Assembly: GCA_001600635.1 (NCBI GenBank)
Contig: BCKL01000011.1
Location: 187,383 to 251,382 of the forward strand
Origin: Leucosporidium creatinivorum
Lineage: Eukaryota > Basidiomycota > Microbotryomycetes > Leucosporidiales > Leucosporidiaceae
Direction of reading: 5' to 3'
Length of the DNA: 64,000 bases
Shown here: positions 43,949 through 57,179 of the stretch, piece after piece
Layout: the number at the start of each line of letters is the position of its first letter
How positions within the stretch are numbered: position 1 is the first letter of the stretch
Notes under the pieces: model-generated
The model's input: the letters and a program-made list of their open reading frames with translations, nothing else
Told to the model about the DNA's origin: nothing
Database searches by the model: none
Position numbers and translations under genes: made by a program

Positions 43949-44415
43949 ATGGCGTCGACTATCCTCCCTCTCGAGCTGATTGACAAGGCCATCGGGTCCA
44001 AGATTTGGGTCATTATGAAGACTGGTCAGCTCACTTCTACTCTGCTGCAGCTCTGTACCTCAACTGACCCTGACCCTCTTCGTCGCCTGTAGAGCGCGAG
44101 TTCACCGGCACTCTATTGGGATTCGACGACTATGTCAGTGAGTAGCCGTTGCTTGCTTGGGCTTTGTTGGCAATTAGAGAGCTAATCTCTATAACCCTAT
44201 AGACATGGTGCTCGAGGATGTGACCGAGTTGTGCGTTTCCTTAGAGGCGGAGCTGCTCTCTCCTCTCGCTTGAAGCTGACCTTCTGCCTTGTACCTACAT
44301 CTACAGCGAGAACCTACCAACAGGACGTACGAGCAAGAAGCTATCTGGTTCCACCCTGCTCAACGGCAACAATGTAGCCATGCTCGTGCCCGGCAGCGGT
44401 CCCGAGGAGGCATGA
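43949..44415 (+). CDS. LSM5: U6 snRNP-associated Sm-like protein LSM5
   Basis: Subunit of the LSM1-7 and LSM2-8 rings, which act in mRNA decay and U6 snRNA binding. Exons 43949..44024, 44093..44137, 44203..44230 and 44307..44415 join in phase to 85 residues, the normal length. MASTILPLELIDKAIGSKIW starts the Sm1 motif, which continues through EREFTGTLLGFDDYVNMVLE and VTELFEN. LLNGNNVAMLVPGSGPEEA is the Sm2 motif. Exon 3 has only 28 nt. The leader upstream of the ATG probably also has an intron. Confidence 0.95.
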
Positions 44416-44784
44416 GCTTCGAAGGAGGTTCGGCGCTCGGTCGAGGGATAGGGAGAGCGAGGGTGGTTTGCAGATGTAACAATTGCTGTTCAAATAGTCA
44501 TTACAAGCTAGCTACAATCGAATATCTAGCAAGTCACTAAGTACTCTCAGCTCGCCCCTTCGCAGCTGCTCAGCGTCTTTTGCTCGACTCTCGCGCTCGC
44601 CCAGGGTCAGCTTGGTTGGTTTCCTCCCTCCCTCCTCGTTCTCGCTTCTCTCCGCCCGTTCAGCTCGTTACAGAGCTTCAACACTACAGCACAGCGCTTA
44701 CCCTTGCGCTTCTGTACCCCTTCCCTCCTTCGCCCTCTTCGCCCTGCTGTCGAGCAGATTCTCAAAAGAGCGTCTCCCCCTTCG
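44416..44784 (+). other. Intergenic region, PRP43 promoter and leader
   Basis: 369 bp between the LSM5 stop and the PRP43 start, both on the plus strand. No other coding feature seen. Confidence 0.5.
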
Positions 44785-48108
<3,324 letters not shown>

Positions 48109-48395
48109 AGGCGCGAGGGGCTGATGTAGTGTAGGGGGCGTGTGATGTTCGTGACTTGCTACGAGTACTACTATACCTAGAATCACTGTCTCTGAATCGG
48201 CGAGCAAGCAAGGGGCTCGGGAGCAGGAGAGGCTCCGCCGAGTGTGAACGACGCTGGCTGGCGAGCGAGAGATCGCGGAGCCGACGACGAAGACGTATAG
48301 ACTCAACACCAGTGTCTCTGTTCCAAAGGATAACGGAACGACTGCAAGTGCAGCGAATGCGAGAGAAAGGGGACGGGGACCAGAGCTCGGCCGGT

Positions 48396-50531
48396 CTACG
48401 AGAAGATGGCGGGGCGGTCTCCCTTTCCTGCGATGCCAAAGACGAGGGCAGCGACCGACTGGGCGAGCTCTGCAGTTGAGCGAGGTGGAGGTCAGCTTAC
48501 TTCTCGAGCTCGGCCTTTCTCGTCTCAGCACTGCATGAGACGACTCACCATCCGCCAACTCCCTCGTCGCCGCCTCAGCATACACCCTCACGCAATCCTC
48601 GGTCCCACTCGGCCTAACGAAACTCCGTCCCTTCTCCGTCTTGGCCACAATCGCCTCGACACCCGCCTGCAATCCCTCGGGCGTGACGACCTTCCTCTCA
48701 GCATCCTCAGTGCTAAACGCATACCGATCCTTCACGAACACCTTGACCAACCGATTCGGCAAATCCGTGTACGCTGCATCCCACTCCGCTGGTCCCCATT
48801 TACGGTGGAGAAGGACCGTCTCGACGAGGAGCATGTCGCTCAGCGCATCGCCGACGGTTTGGTTGATCACCTCGGTGAGGGCTTGGAGGTTGGACAGAGC
48901 GGGGGAAGGGGTCGAGTGGGAGGAAAGGGTTGAAAGAGCGGTAGGGGAGAAGAGGACCGTGCCGTGCCCGTTGGCTTCGAAGTAGACGCCGATGGGGTAG
49001 GATTCGGCGGCGTGGTGCAGGTGCTTGACGCCCGTGGGAACGCAGGTGATGGGGACGTTCTGTAGATGGGGAGAGACGTCGGTGGGAGTGGTGGAGGGTG
49101 AATGGAATTAGTCAGGCGTTGGCCGAGGAGGTCGAGGTGGAAGCAACGAGAGAAGGCGACCGAGGACAGCTTCCGAATCGGACGACACCGTCGGAGGGGA
49201 GAATAGGGACTCACGAGAACGTTCTTGAGGTACTCAGTCGACGCTCCATTAGCGTAGGCCGTCTGCACCACTCCTACCTCCAACTCCAATCCCGCCCCCT
49301 TGACCAACTCCATGATGAAGCCCGCGACCAACCCGGCAATCTTATCCCCATCCAGCAAATGGAACACCCCCTTCCCATCCGCATAATAATAGACAATCCG
49401 ATCCGCATCCCCATCATACGAGCAATACCTCTGATACGGCACAAGGGTAGTGCCCGGGGGAGCTTGCTGCTTGGTCTTGACGTAGTCGGCTCCGCATTCC
49501 GAGTTCAAGGCGCCGCGAGTGGTCGTGTCGTCCCGGGTGATGATGAGGGGGAGAATGTCGTGCGAGATGGTGGAGGAGAAGGCTTTAAGAGCGGGAGCGC
49601 CGACGCCGTTGGCGCAGTCGATGGTGAGGGCGGGGAGGAGGTGACGGCCTTTCTGTTGGTGGGGTGTGATGAGATTGGAGATGGAGGGAAGGAAGGAAGG
49701 GCAAAGGAGTCAGCGAGGCCTTCAGTCGACGACCGAGGAGGAAGAAAGACGAACGGCGAGAGTCGTGTACGCCGCTGCGAGCTTCTGGTAGTAGCCCTCA
49801 ATGGTAGCCTCTCCGTACGCCTCCTTGGTTCCCTGAGTGTTGTAGCACCTGACGAGATAATGCAGCTGAGGAGTAGTGACCAATCCCGCCGGAATGGCCT
49901 TGACGCCGATGCTCTCCAATCCATCCTCCAGAGCCTTGACAAGACCAGGGCAGGAAGGACGAGTGTCATGGCCGTAGACGACGGTGGCAGGGATGGTCAA
50001 GTCGATCTCGGCCGCGAGGACGATTTGCTGAAGCGCGGCGATGAGGGCTTCGGCGCTGAGGGCGTTGGCGAGCTGGGTAGCGTAGGCCTCCCAGGAGGAG
50101 TGGAGCATCTCGCCCATGGGGTCCACGAGCTTGACACCGTTGTCCTGTGTGGTGTAGTGATCAGTGATGCTCGAGTAGAGAGAGGAGGACCGAGAAACTC
50201 ACCTTCTCCGGGTTATGCGAAGCGGTGACCATCACTCCGATGACTTTCCCACCAAGCTTCTTACTCCTGAGAGCAGCGAGAAGTCCCACACGAAAGATGA
50301 CACTGTCCAGCAAGTCGGCCCTGCAGGTCGACAGACGTGGGTCAGCTCAACGAACGTTTCGGCGGTGCTGAGCTCGCTCGTTTCGAGGCGCGTGCGGGAA
50401 TGGGAAGGGAGGACTGACGAGGTACGGAAGCCGGCTGTACCGTATGCGAAGGTGACATCTGGACGAGGGTGGAGGGAGGAGCGGTGTGTGATGACGACCT
50501 CATTGAGAGCAGCGGGAGAAGCGGCAGCCAT
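48396..50531 (-). CDS. PCM1: Phosphoacetylglucosamine mutase
   Basis: Converts GlcNAc-6-phosphate to GlcNAc-1-phosphate for UDP-GlcNAc, feeding chitin, glycosylation and GPI synthesis. It starts [20 protein letters not shown]. The phosphoserine site is [20 protein letters not shown]. The metal loop is [20 protein letters not shown], and the sugar-binding loop is [18 protein letters not shown]. The phosphate-binding loop near the end is [20 protein letters not shown]. It ends [13 protein letters not shown], with the stop at 48396. About seven introns. Length and motif order are those of AGM1/PCM1 rather than phosphoglucomutase. Confidence 0.94.
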
Positions 50532-50756
50532 GTTGGTGGAGACGGGCGGAGCTGTGTAGGGAGGCGGGGGTCAGCAGGCGCTTAACCAGGCTGTAGATAG
50601 TACAGCTGTACAATCTCATGACCTACAGAGAGAAGTGCAAAGGGGAAGGCTCGTCGTTACTCGAGCTGGCGGGAGGACAACCCATCTCGAGCGCGTCTGT
50701 TCGCTTTCTAGCTCCCTCCGCATCCCTCTTCTCGGCTTCACTTCCCTTTCTGTACC

Positions 50757-51264
50757 AGTACGTTCAAAGCTTCTGTAGCAGAGTTGCTCTCGCTGTACTG
50801 GCCTACAGCGGCTAACTCGCTGCTCTCTCTCTCAGTGTCGCCCGTCGCTACTCCCTCCGCACCAGCACCCGTCTCGGCCGTCCCCGCCGACTACAAGGGT
50901 ACATTCGCGCTCACTTTCCTCCTTAACTCAAGCCCACTGCTAACCAGCTAACTCTACTACAACAGAGATCCTCCTCTCTCGCGAGGAGAAGATCCGCCAA
51001 TCCTGGATCGGGGTCATGGAGGCCCGTCTCGTCCGTGAAGAGCTACAAAAGTGCTGGAGGACCGAGGGAGTCAACCACTACGAGCAGTGCCACCACCTCA
51101 CCGCCAAGTACCTCGACTTGCTCAGGACTAACAGGGTTAGCTCAGCTCTCTCTCTCTTTCGCTCGCGAGAAGCAGGCGCTGGCTGGGCTAAGATAGCTTG
51201 GGCATTGCTGATATACGTCTACACACAGGTCGAGGGATTCCGCAAGCTCGACTTCGAGTCATAG
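50757..51264 (+). CDS. Complex I subunit NDUFB10-like (12 kDa)
   Basis: Accessory subunit of mitochondrial NADH:ubiquinone oxidoreductase. Proposed exons are 50757 (one base, the A of the start codon), 50836..50898, 50966..51135 and 51229..51264, giving 89 residues. The ATG is restored only by splicing A|TG across an intron with a GTACGT donor and CTCAG acceptor. The protein reads MSPVATPSAPAPVSAVPADY, EILLSREEKIRQSWIGVMEA, RLVREELQKCWRTEGVNHYE and QCHHLTAKYLDLLRTNRVEG. The spaced Cys residues and the KCWRxEGVNHY block are typical of the fungal 12-kDa subunit. The protein carries no classical presequence, as is usual for this subunit. Confidence 0.85.
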
Positions 51265-51762
51265 GCAGCTCTCGGGCGAGCGGAGTGAGGACGCAAGGCG
51301 GTCGAGATGATTGGATTCGTCGCTGGGATGGGAGCATGTAGAGCTGTAGAGGAGATACGAGGGGGCTTGCGGAAGGCCGAGTCCCGTGTGTAACATTGAA
51401 GGCGCGCAGTTTCATTCATCTTCCCAAAAGGGCCAGGCGGCTGGACGGCTGCCGAGCAGTGAGGATGCTCTCGAGTTGGCGCTTTGAGAGGGGACTGGGA
51501 GGCGCAGCGGATGGTGTTGAGAAGGAACAGGCAGAGATGCTGGAGGTACGCTGGAGGTCTCAGGCTTGCTGCAGAAGGCTGAGCAGACGAGGAGGACAGT
51601 CTGCTCGGCCGCCGAGCTAGAGGTTCCTTGCTGGGTTTCGCTGTTCTTTCGAGGACAGACGACGAGGGCAAAGCAGGGTACATCGTATTACGGCATTGCC
51701 AGCTATCTGCTTCCCAAAATGGAGGACTTGCCCCCCACCTCTCCAACCAAGCTCGGCGCCGA
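51265..51762 (+). other. Intergenic region between convergent genes
   Basis: 498 bp between the stops of the NDUFB10-like gene and RRP36. It should hold both 3' UTRs; nothing else seen. Confidence 0.5.
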
Positions 51763-53097
51763 CTACCTCGTGTTGGGCAAGAGCTTCTTGTCCTTGTTGG
51801 CCGTCTTTCTGCGCTTCTTCTCGACCGCCTTGCGCAACTGCTTCTTGTCCTGCGCCAGCACGTCGAACTTGGCCTTGAGCAGCACGGCCTTTTGGTCGGC
51901 TGTTGAGTTCAGGGGTCGGTCAGCTCGGCGAGCGAGATGAGAGCGGAGGAAAGAACGACATACACTTCTTGAGATAAAACTCCTTCTTTCCTCCCTTCCT
52001 CTTCTCCTCCTCCTCCTTCTTCCACTTCTTCAACGCCTCCCCCTCCCTCTCCTTGGTCTTCCTACTCACCTCCCTGCTCTGCATCCGCGTCAACGCCGCC
52101 TCGATCCGCTCCTTCTCCTCCTCCGGCAGCAGATGGTTCTTCCTCGCAGCAGCAGCCGTCTTCTTCATTGCTTCCAGCTCGGCGGTCTGTGCGGTGGCAA
52201 GGAAAGAGTAGCCCGTTTTGAAGAGGTCGGCTTTGAACCCTCCCGAGAGGGAGTCGAAGCGGGGGTCGCGGGCGTGCTGTTGGCGCAGAGAGGAGGTCAG
52301 TCGTAGAGAGGAAGAGTGAGTAAGTGAGAACATACGTTGGCCTGAGTCTCGACAATCTGCCTCGTTCGGCCGACAGCTCGCTTCGAGCTCATCTCCATCG
52401 GTCTGCAGTCAAACATCGCGCTCGTCAGCGCTCGGCACCCATCACCCTCAATCTCGTCGCTGAGCAACTCACGCATGCTTGCTACTCCTATCCACACCCT
52501 GCAACCTTCCATCCTTCCTGATCATCCTCCCTCTCCTCGCCTTCTCGCCAATCGTCATCCCCCTGCCTTCATCCTCCTCCTCCTCGTCGGATTCTCCTCC
52601 AGCTTGCTCTCGTGCTCGAGCTTTGGCCTTGGCTTCGGACCACTTGAGCTTCTTGGTCGCTTTGAGCAGCGAGCCGAACGGGATGGATGAGAGCTCTGTC
52701 GAAGGCGAGGAGCGGTCAGCAAGGGAGCACACGCTACAGAATACGAGAGCGTACGTTTGCCTAGCGCTTCCTGTAATGCAGCAGATCCCAGTCAGCCAAG
52801 CTACGGCGCTCCAGAGAGAGCGGCGGGAGAACGCACCTCTTCATCCTCACTCTGCATCACTTCGCCCTCATCCTCCATATACTGTCCTACACCATCCTCC
52901 TCTTCACTTTCATCCTCGTCGTAGGCCATCTCCTCATCATCCTGCTCAAATTGCTTAGAGCGCGACGACGAAGGTCCAGCTTGAACTCGTTCCTGCTCCC
53001 ACTCGTCCTCTTCGGAATCGACCTCTTCTGGAGGGGGAGAGGATGAGGGCTCGCGTGAGAGCTTGGTCTTCTTGCTGGGACGGGCGGAGGGCGGCAT
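51763..53097 (-). CDS. RRP36: rRNA biogenesis protein RRP36
   Basis: Nucleolar factor for early 18S rRNA processing in the small-subunit processome. Starts MPPSARPSKKTKLSREPSSS. Acidic sequence follows (EEVDSEEDEWEQE, DEESEEEDG-like). The conserved core is LSSIPFGSLLKATKKLKW, then KRAVGRTRQIVETQAN, HARDPRFDSLSGGFKADLF and KTGYSFL, which is the family signature. A long Lys/Glu helix comes next (REVSRKTKEREGEALKKWKK), then GGKKEFYLKKADQKAVLLKA and KRRKTANKDKKLLPNTR. About six exons, some very small. Length and order are normal. Confidence 0.9.
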
Positions 53098-53263
53098 GAG
53101 AGGCGAGCAGAGAAACGACGAGGAAGTGGACAAGTGAGAGCCGCGTTTTGCTTGCGAAAGACGAGAGGTAGGTGCACTTGAATGAGGATAATGCGAGCGG
53201 TGGAGTGTTACAACAAGCTAGAAAGTACACCACGATCGCTATTCCCTAATCGACATCCCTCGC

Positions 53264-54940
53264 TCATATATACCTCGCTCGCTTGCCGCCTCCTCCGTTC
53301 GCCGAAGGGAAGGGAAAGGCAAAAGGGAGGCGATCGTCCAGCGGCGTGTCCTCCCTGTACTCCTGCTGGCCATTGTCCTCTTCTTCGTGCCTCGTGGGCG
53401 TGCCAGGATCGTAGTGACCTTGCTCGATGGGAGTCGAAGCGAATCCATCCTCGGCGACCGAGTATTCCCTCTCACGCTCGTCGTGCTGCGAAACGTCGGG
53501 CTGCTGCTGAGGTGGATCGTAGGGAAATTGGTGACCTCCTCCTCCTCCATTCGGCGTCTCGGCCTGTTGTTGTCCGTTGTCCTGCGCCGCCCGCTGATTC
53601 TCCCGAAGCCGCTTCTTCCTCTCCTGCTTCTTCTGCTGCTTCCCACCTCCTCCTCCCTGCCCACCAGCACCAATACCAGAGCCATTCGCTGGAGGACGTA
53701 TCAAGGTTGGCGGCGCTCCGCCATCCCTGATCCTGAGCATCTCGGCGATCCTAATCTCCTCGCTGACCTTCCTCGCCTCGGCTTGATACCTATCGCTGAC
53801 GATGACTCCCTTCTCCTGAAGCGGTGGTACCCCTTCGAAGGGAGGGATTACCCCATAGGCGAGGTAAGAGCGTTGGGCGACGGGCCAGACGTGCTCCCAT
53901 CGGAGAGTGCTGTTGAGCTCGGCGATCCGGTCGGCGGGACCAGAGATGACGACGGAGAGGGGAAGATGACCCGTAGGTGTAATGGAAGGGAGGTTCTTTC
54001 CATCGTTGGCGCGTTGCGCGTGAAGAGCGTCTTCTGTCGTTCGGTAGGCGACGTAGAAGAAGACCTCGTGAGGCGTCGCGGCGAAGGAGTAAGGGTCGCT
54101 GATGAAGATGGGCATGGGGCCGTAGCTCCTCGAGGGACGGAGGAGAAAGAGTCGGAGTAGAGTGGTCGTGATCTTGGCGGAGGGGATCGTGTAGGTGAGG
54201 CAGGTGAGGGAGGGGAGCAACGCCGAGGGGACCAGGGCTCGTTGGTCGGGAAGGGGGAGGGAGTCGTGGTTTGGGGGAGGAAGGGGTGGGTAGTGTGTGG
54301 GTGGTGGTGGTGGGTGGTGCCCTGCATGCGAGTGCAAAGGGCCAGCGCGAGGCTCGGCGGCCTGCGAAGGAGCGCGAGCGCCGTAGGCTGTCGCTGTTGC
54401 TTCCCGATGTCTCGACTCTTGCTCGAGATGCCTTGGAGGCGGTGGCGGAGGAGGAGCTGGTGGTGATGCTAGTCCTCCATACCTCAACGGAGGTCCATAA
54501 GCCGGCAGCGGAGGTGGAGCTGGATTGTTGCGGGGCTCGACTGCTGGCGGCCATCTCCTCCCCTCGAGCGGGGGTGTACCGGCTGGGGGAGGGGGAGCAG
54601 GAGCAGGAGAGGGTTGTCGAGTATTGGTAGAAGCGATTGGCGCTTCGTCCTCCAGCCCCGGCTCAGGCTTGACCCTCTGCAGCAGCGTCTCGCCTCCTTC
54701 CTCCTTCCTCAGCGCCCGCTCCGCCTTCACAGCCCGCTCTTCATTCGATCCAATCACTAGCCCCGACATCCTATCCCGTTCCCTTGCTCGACCAAAGTAC
54801 AGCTCTGCCCGCTCCTTGTGCAACGGCGTTGCGAGCGGGTGAGCAAACACGAGCGCGAGCTGCCATGTTGGTAGGGAGGCTAAGTCGTCCAGGCTAAAGT
54901 CGAGGCGGCTAAGGTGGAATGCATCGTAGATGCTGCCCAT
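53264..54940 (-). CDS. Unknown-family protein, tandem copy 1 of 3 (longest)
   Basis: Single open frame of 558 residues. The N-terminal block is MGSIYDAFHLSRLDFSLDDL, SLPTWQLALVFAHPLATPLH and RAELYFGRARERDR. Two neighbouring genes share it. A Pro-rich linker of about 130 residues follows. The middle domain is LTCLTYTIPSAKITTTLLRL, RSYGPMPIFIS and FFYVAYRTTEDALHAQRAND, then WEHVWPVAQRSYLAYG. The end is Gly/Gln-rich with a basic patch (KQQKKQERKKRLREN). The strand-helix-strand-strand-helix order of the middle domain resembles an RRM, but this is my reading of the pattern. I recognise no family and propose no function. Copies 2 and 3 lie upstream in the same orientation. Confidence 0.75.
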   Translation of the reverse strand: MGSIYDAFHLSRLDFSLDDLASLPTWQLALVFAHPLATPLHKERAELYFGRARERDRMSGLVIGSNEERAVKAERALRKEEGGETLLQRVKPEPGLEDEAPIASTNTRQPSPAPAPPPPAGTPPLEGRRWPPAVEPRNNPAPPPLPAYGPPLRYGGLASPPAPPPPPPPRHLEQESRHREATATAYGARAPSQAAEPRAGPLHSHAGHHPPPPPTHYPPLPPPNHDSLPLPDQRALVPSALLPSLTCLTYTIPSAKITTTLLRLFLLRPSRSYGPMPIFISDPYSFAATPHEVFFYVAYRTTEDALHAQRANDGKNLPSITPTGHLPLSVVISGPADRIAELNSTLRWEHVWPVAQRSYLAYGVIPPFEGVPPLQEKGVIVSDRYQAEARKVSEEIRIAEMLRIRDGGAPPTLIRPPANGSGIGAGGQGGGGGKQQKKQERKKRLRENQRAAQDNGQQQAETPNGGGGGHQFPYDPPQQQPDVSQHDEREREYSVAEDGFASTPIEQGHYDPGTPTRHEEEDNGQQEYREDTPLDDRLPFAFPFPSANGGGGKRARYI

Positions 54941-55456
54941 CCTGCGAGGTGCCGAGAGACGAACGAGCGAGATACGAGGAGAAATGAGGAGCGAGAAAGC
55001 TGAAGGCGCCGAACGACGTTCGCGGAGGAGGGACCGAGAGTCGAAAATCTTGTGATGCTCCCGTGTATACTCTAAAAGCTCCTCAAGCCTACGCTAACAC
55101 TTTCTCGAGCCTCCAAGTGAACCCCACCGTGGTAACCCCCGCCCAACTCTGCGCCGAACTGCCATCGCCGAAGCTCCCGCCGAAGTCTTGTTGCCGTTGC
55201 TGATGGGGATGGGTCGATGAGTCGTGAGATGAGGGGTGAGGTGTAACTCTGGATGTTGGGAATGGAGGGTGGAGGGGGTTGCTGGCGGAGAGAGAGGGCG
55301 GCGCCGAAAGTAGGTTCGGCGGCCCGGGAGGAAGCTGAGCGCAGTAGAAGGTGGGTCGTATGTTGAGAGGAAGGGAGAGTGGGAGAGGACGATAAGGTGT
55401 AGGATGGTGGTGCAGAGGTGGCTGAAGGGGATGGAGGGCGAGAGGGAGAACCGGTT
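54941..55456 (-). other. Intergenic region between tandem copies 1 and 2
   Basis: Promoter of copy 1 and 3' side of copy 2. A frame overlapping the end of copy 2 stays open to 55072 and reads as Pro/Ser/Gly-rich sequence, possibly the relic of a longer tail for copy 2. Confidence 0.45.
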
Positions 55457-56603
55457 TTAGGCCTTCTTCGGCGCCGAGTGCTTCTTCTTCTCAATCTTTG
55501 CCGCCTTCGACGCCTTCTTCCTTTCCTGCCTCTCCCGCTGCTTCTTCGCCGCCTTTTTCGTCTTCCTCTTGCTCGTGCGCACCATCTCTTGCTGTTGCTC
55601 AATCGCCGCCGCGACACCGAGCGCTCGGACTCGGCCGATTTCTTGACCGTACGCCTTGGTGACGCCGTCGCCGCCGGCTTCTGGTGCGCGTCCAACATAT
55701 CGAGTTATCGTACCCGACGCCAGCCAATCCTGCTGCGCTGGCGGCCAGACCGCCGCCCAGGGAACCCGCTCCGAAGGCGGGCGGCTCTCCAACGCTGCCG
55801 AGAGCGTCCTGGCCTCTCTGTGGAGGTGCTCTGCTCGGAGTAGCGCTTGCCCATGGTTGCGCTCGACGGCGAGTACAGCCTCCGCCTCGGTGCGGTATCC
55901 AGCGAAGAAGGACGCTTGACCCACGCTGTTGCGGTCGATTTTGAACCAGCGCTTTGCTTTGTAGACCACAATGGGCATGGGGCCGTGGTCGGTGCTGTTT
56001 ATAGATCTAATGAGGAAGTGTTGAACAAGGTCGGCGGTGACTTGGCGGTGTGGGATGAGGATGCGGACGAAGAAGAGGGTTTCGAGAAGCTCGGTCGAGG
56101 CAGGATCCTTTTGCCTTGTAAGCGCAAGCTGCTCCTTTGGCGTCATGGCGTGAGGGTCGACCGAAGGAGGAAGAGAATTGGAGGATATATGCGCAAGAGG
56201 AGGAGGGTTGGCTTGGAGGGGAAGAGGAGGAGCTGCAGCTTGCGCCGAAGGGGAAGCTGAGGGTGCGAGTGCTGGGTTAGGTGCGGTCTCGGCAGCAAAG
56301 CAAGGCGGATGGATGCTCACGGGTAGGATCCACCGCCAGGATACCCTCCATAGCGCCCTCATCCTCCCGCTGCAACGCGTGCTGAGCTTTGGTCGCTCGG
56401 GCCTCGTTTGCGCCTTCCTCCTTCCCTGCAGTACGGTCCCGCCACCGCGCTTGTCTCCAGAGCAGCTCGGCATTCATACAGTGGTCCTTGGTCGACCGTG
56501 GGTGATAGGCGACGAGAGCGAGCTGGTACGTCGGGAGCGAGGGCAGATTGTTGAGGGGGAAGTCGAGCTTCGAGAGATGGAAGGCGGGGTACGGATTGGC
56601 CAT
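55457..56603 (-). CDS. Unknown-family protein, tandem copy 2 of 3
   Basis: Exons 56603..56321 and 56256..55457 join in phase to 360 residues. The N-terminal block is MANPYPAFHLSKLDFPLNNL, SLPTYQLALVAYHPRSTKDH and GANEARATKAQHALQRED. The middle domain is ELLETLFFVRILIPHRQVTA, DLVQHFLIRS, HGPMPIVVYK and ASFFAGYRTEAEAVLAVERN. It is followed by WAAVWPPAQQDWLASGTI and a coiled, strongly basic tail (KRKTKKAAKKQRERQERKK) ending SAPKKA. It lacks the long low-complexity tail of copies 1 and 3. The intron follows the local pattern but has a CCTAAC-like branch. Function unknown; the basic tail and possible RRM-like fold would suit nucleic-acid binding, which is inference only. Confidence 0.75.
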
Positions 56604-57179
56604 TGCTGTCGGATCTGCAGTAGGTTTGAGTAGCTTTCTTCTCTGCTTGGCGACGGTGAAGGAGAGCCGAGGTGAGCGTAGGAAGCAGAAAAAGCGAGCG
56701 CGTCTTTCGGTCGAGCGTCCGTGCACAAAGGAGAGAAGGTGCAAATCTGTCAGCGATGGCAGAGGGTACAGAAGTACAAATCTCTGGATTACCTCAGTCA
56801 CCTTGCTCTACGCAGATCTCTCTCTTTTCGCCTCTACTTCAAGCGCCGAGCTCCCCCTCTTTTCGCCGAGATCCAGAGTAATGGAGCTGCGAGAGCCAGT
56901 GTCGAGCCGGCGAAGCACTGCTGTAGCAAGAGAGTGAAATCAGAAGGTCCCAAACGCCGTGGTGAGGTACTCGCTGGAGAGTTTGTCTCTCGAGAGCGCT
57001 TCGGCGATGCTTTTGCTGATCCAAGTCAAGCTTGCAAGAGCTGCGGCGAGCTGATGCGAATATAGCCAGAGCAACAGATTTGATTGGTCAATCTAGGCCG
57101 ACCTGCTCTCCCCTGTCCCCATCACGCCTCCCTTGACCGAGCCCCGCCGACGGCCTCCGCCGAAGCACTCGCCGAAGCC
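56604..57179 (-). other. Intergenic region between tandem copies 2 and 3
   Basis: 576 bp holding the copy 2 promoter and copy 3 3' side. No gene or repeat recognised. Confidence 0.5.
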
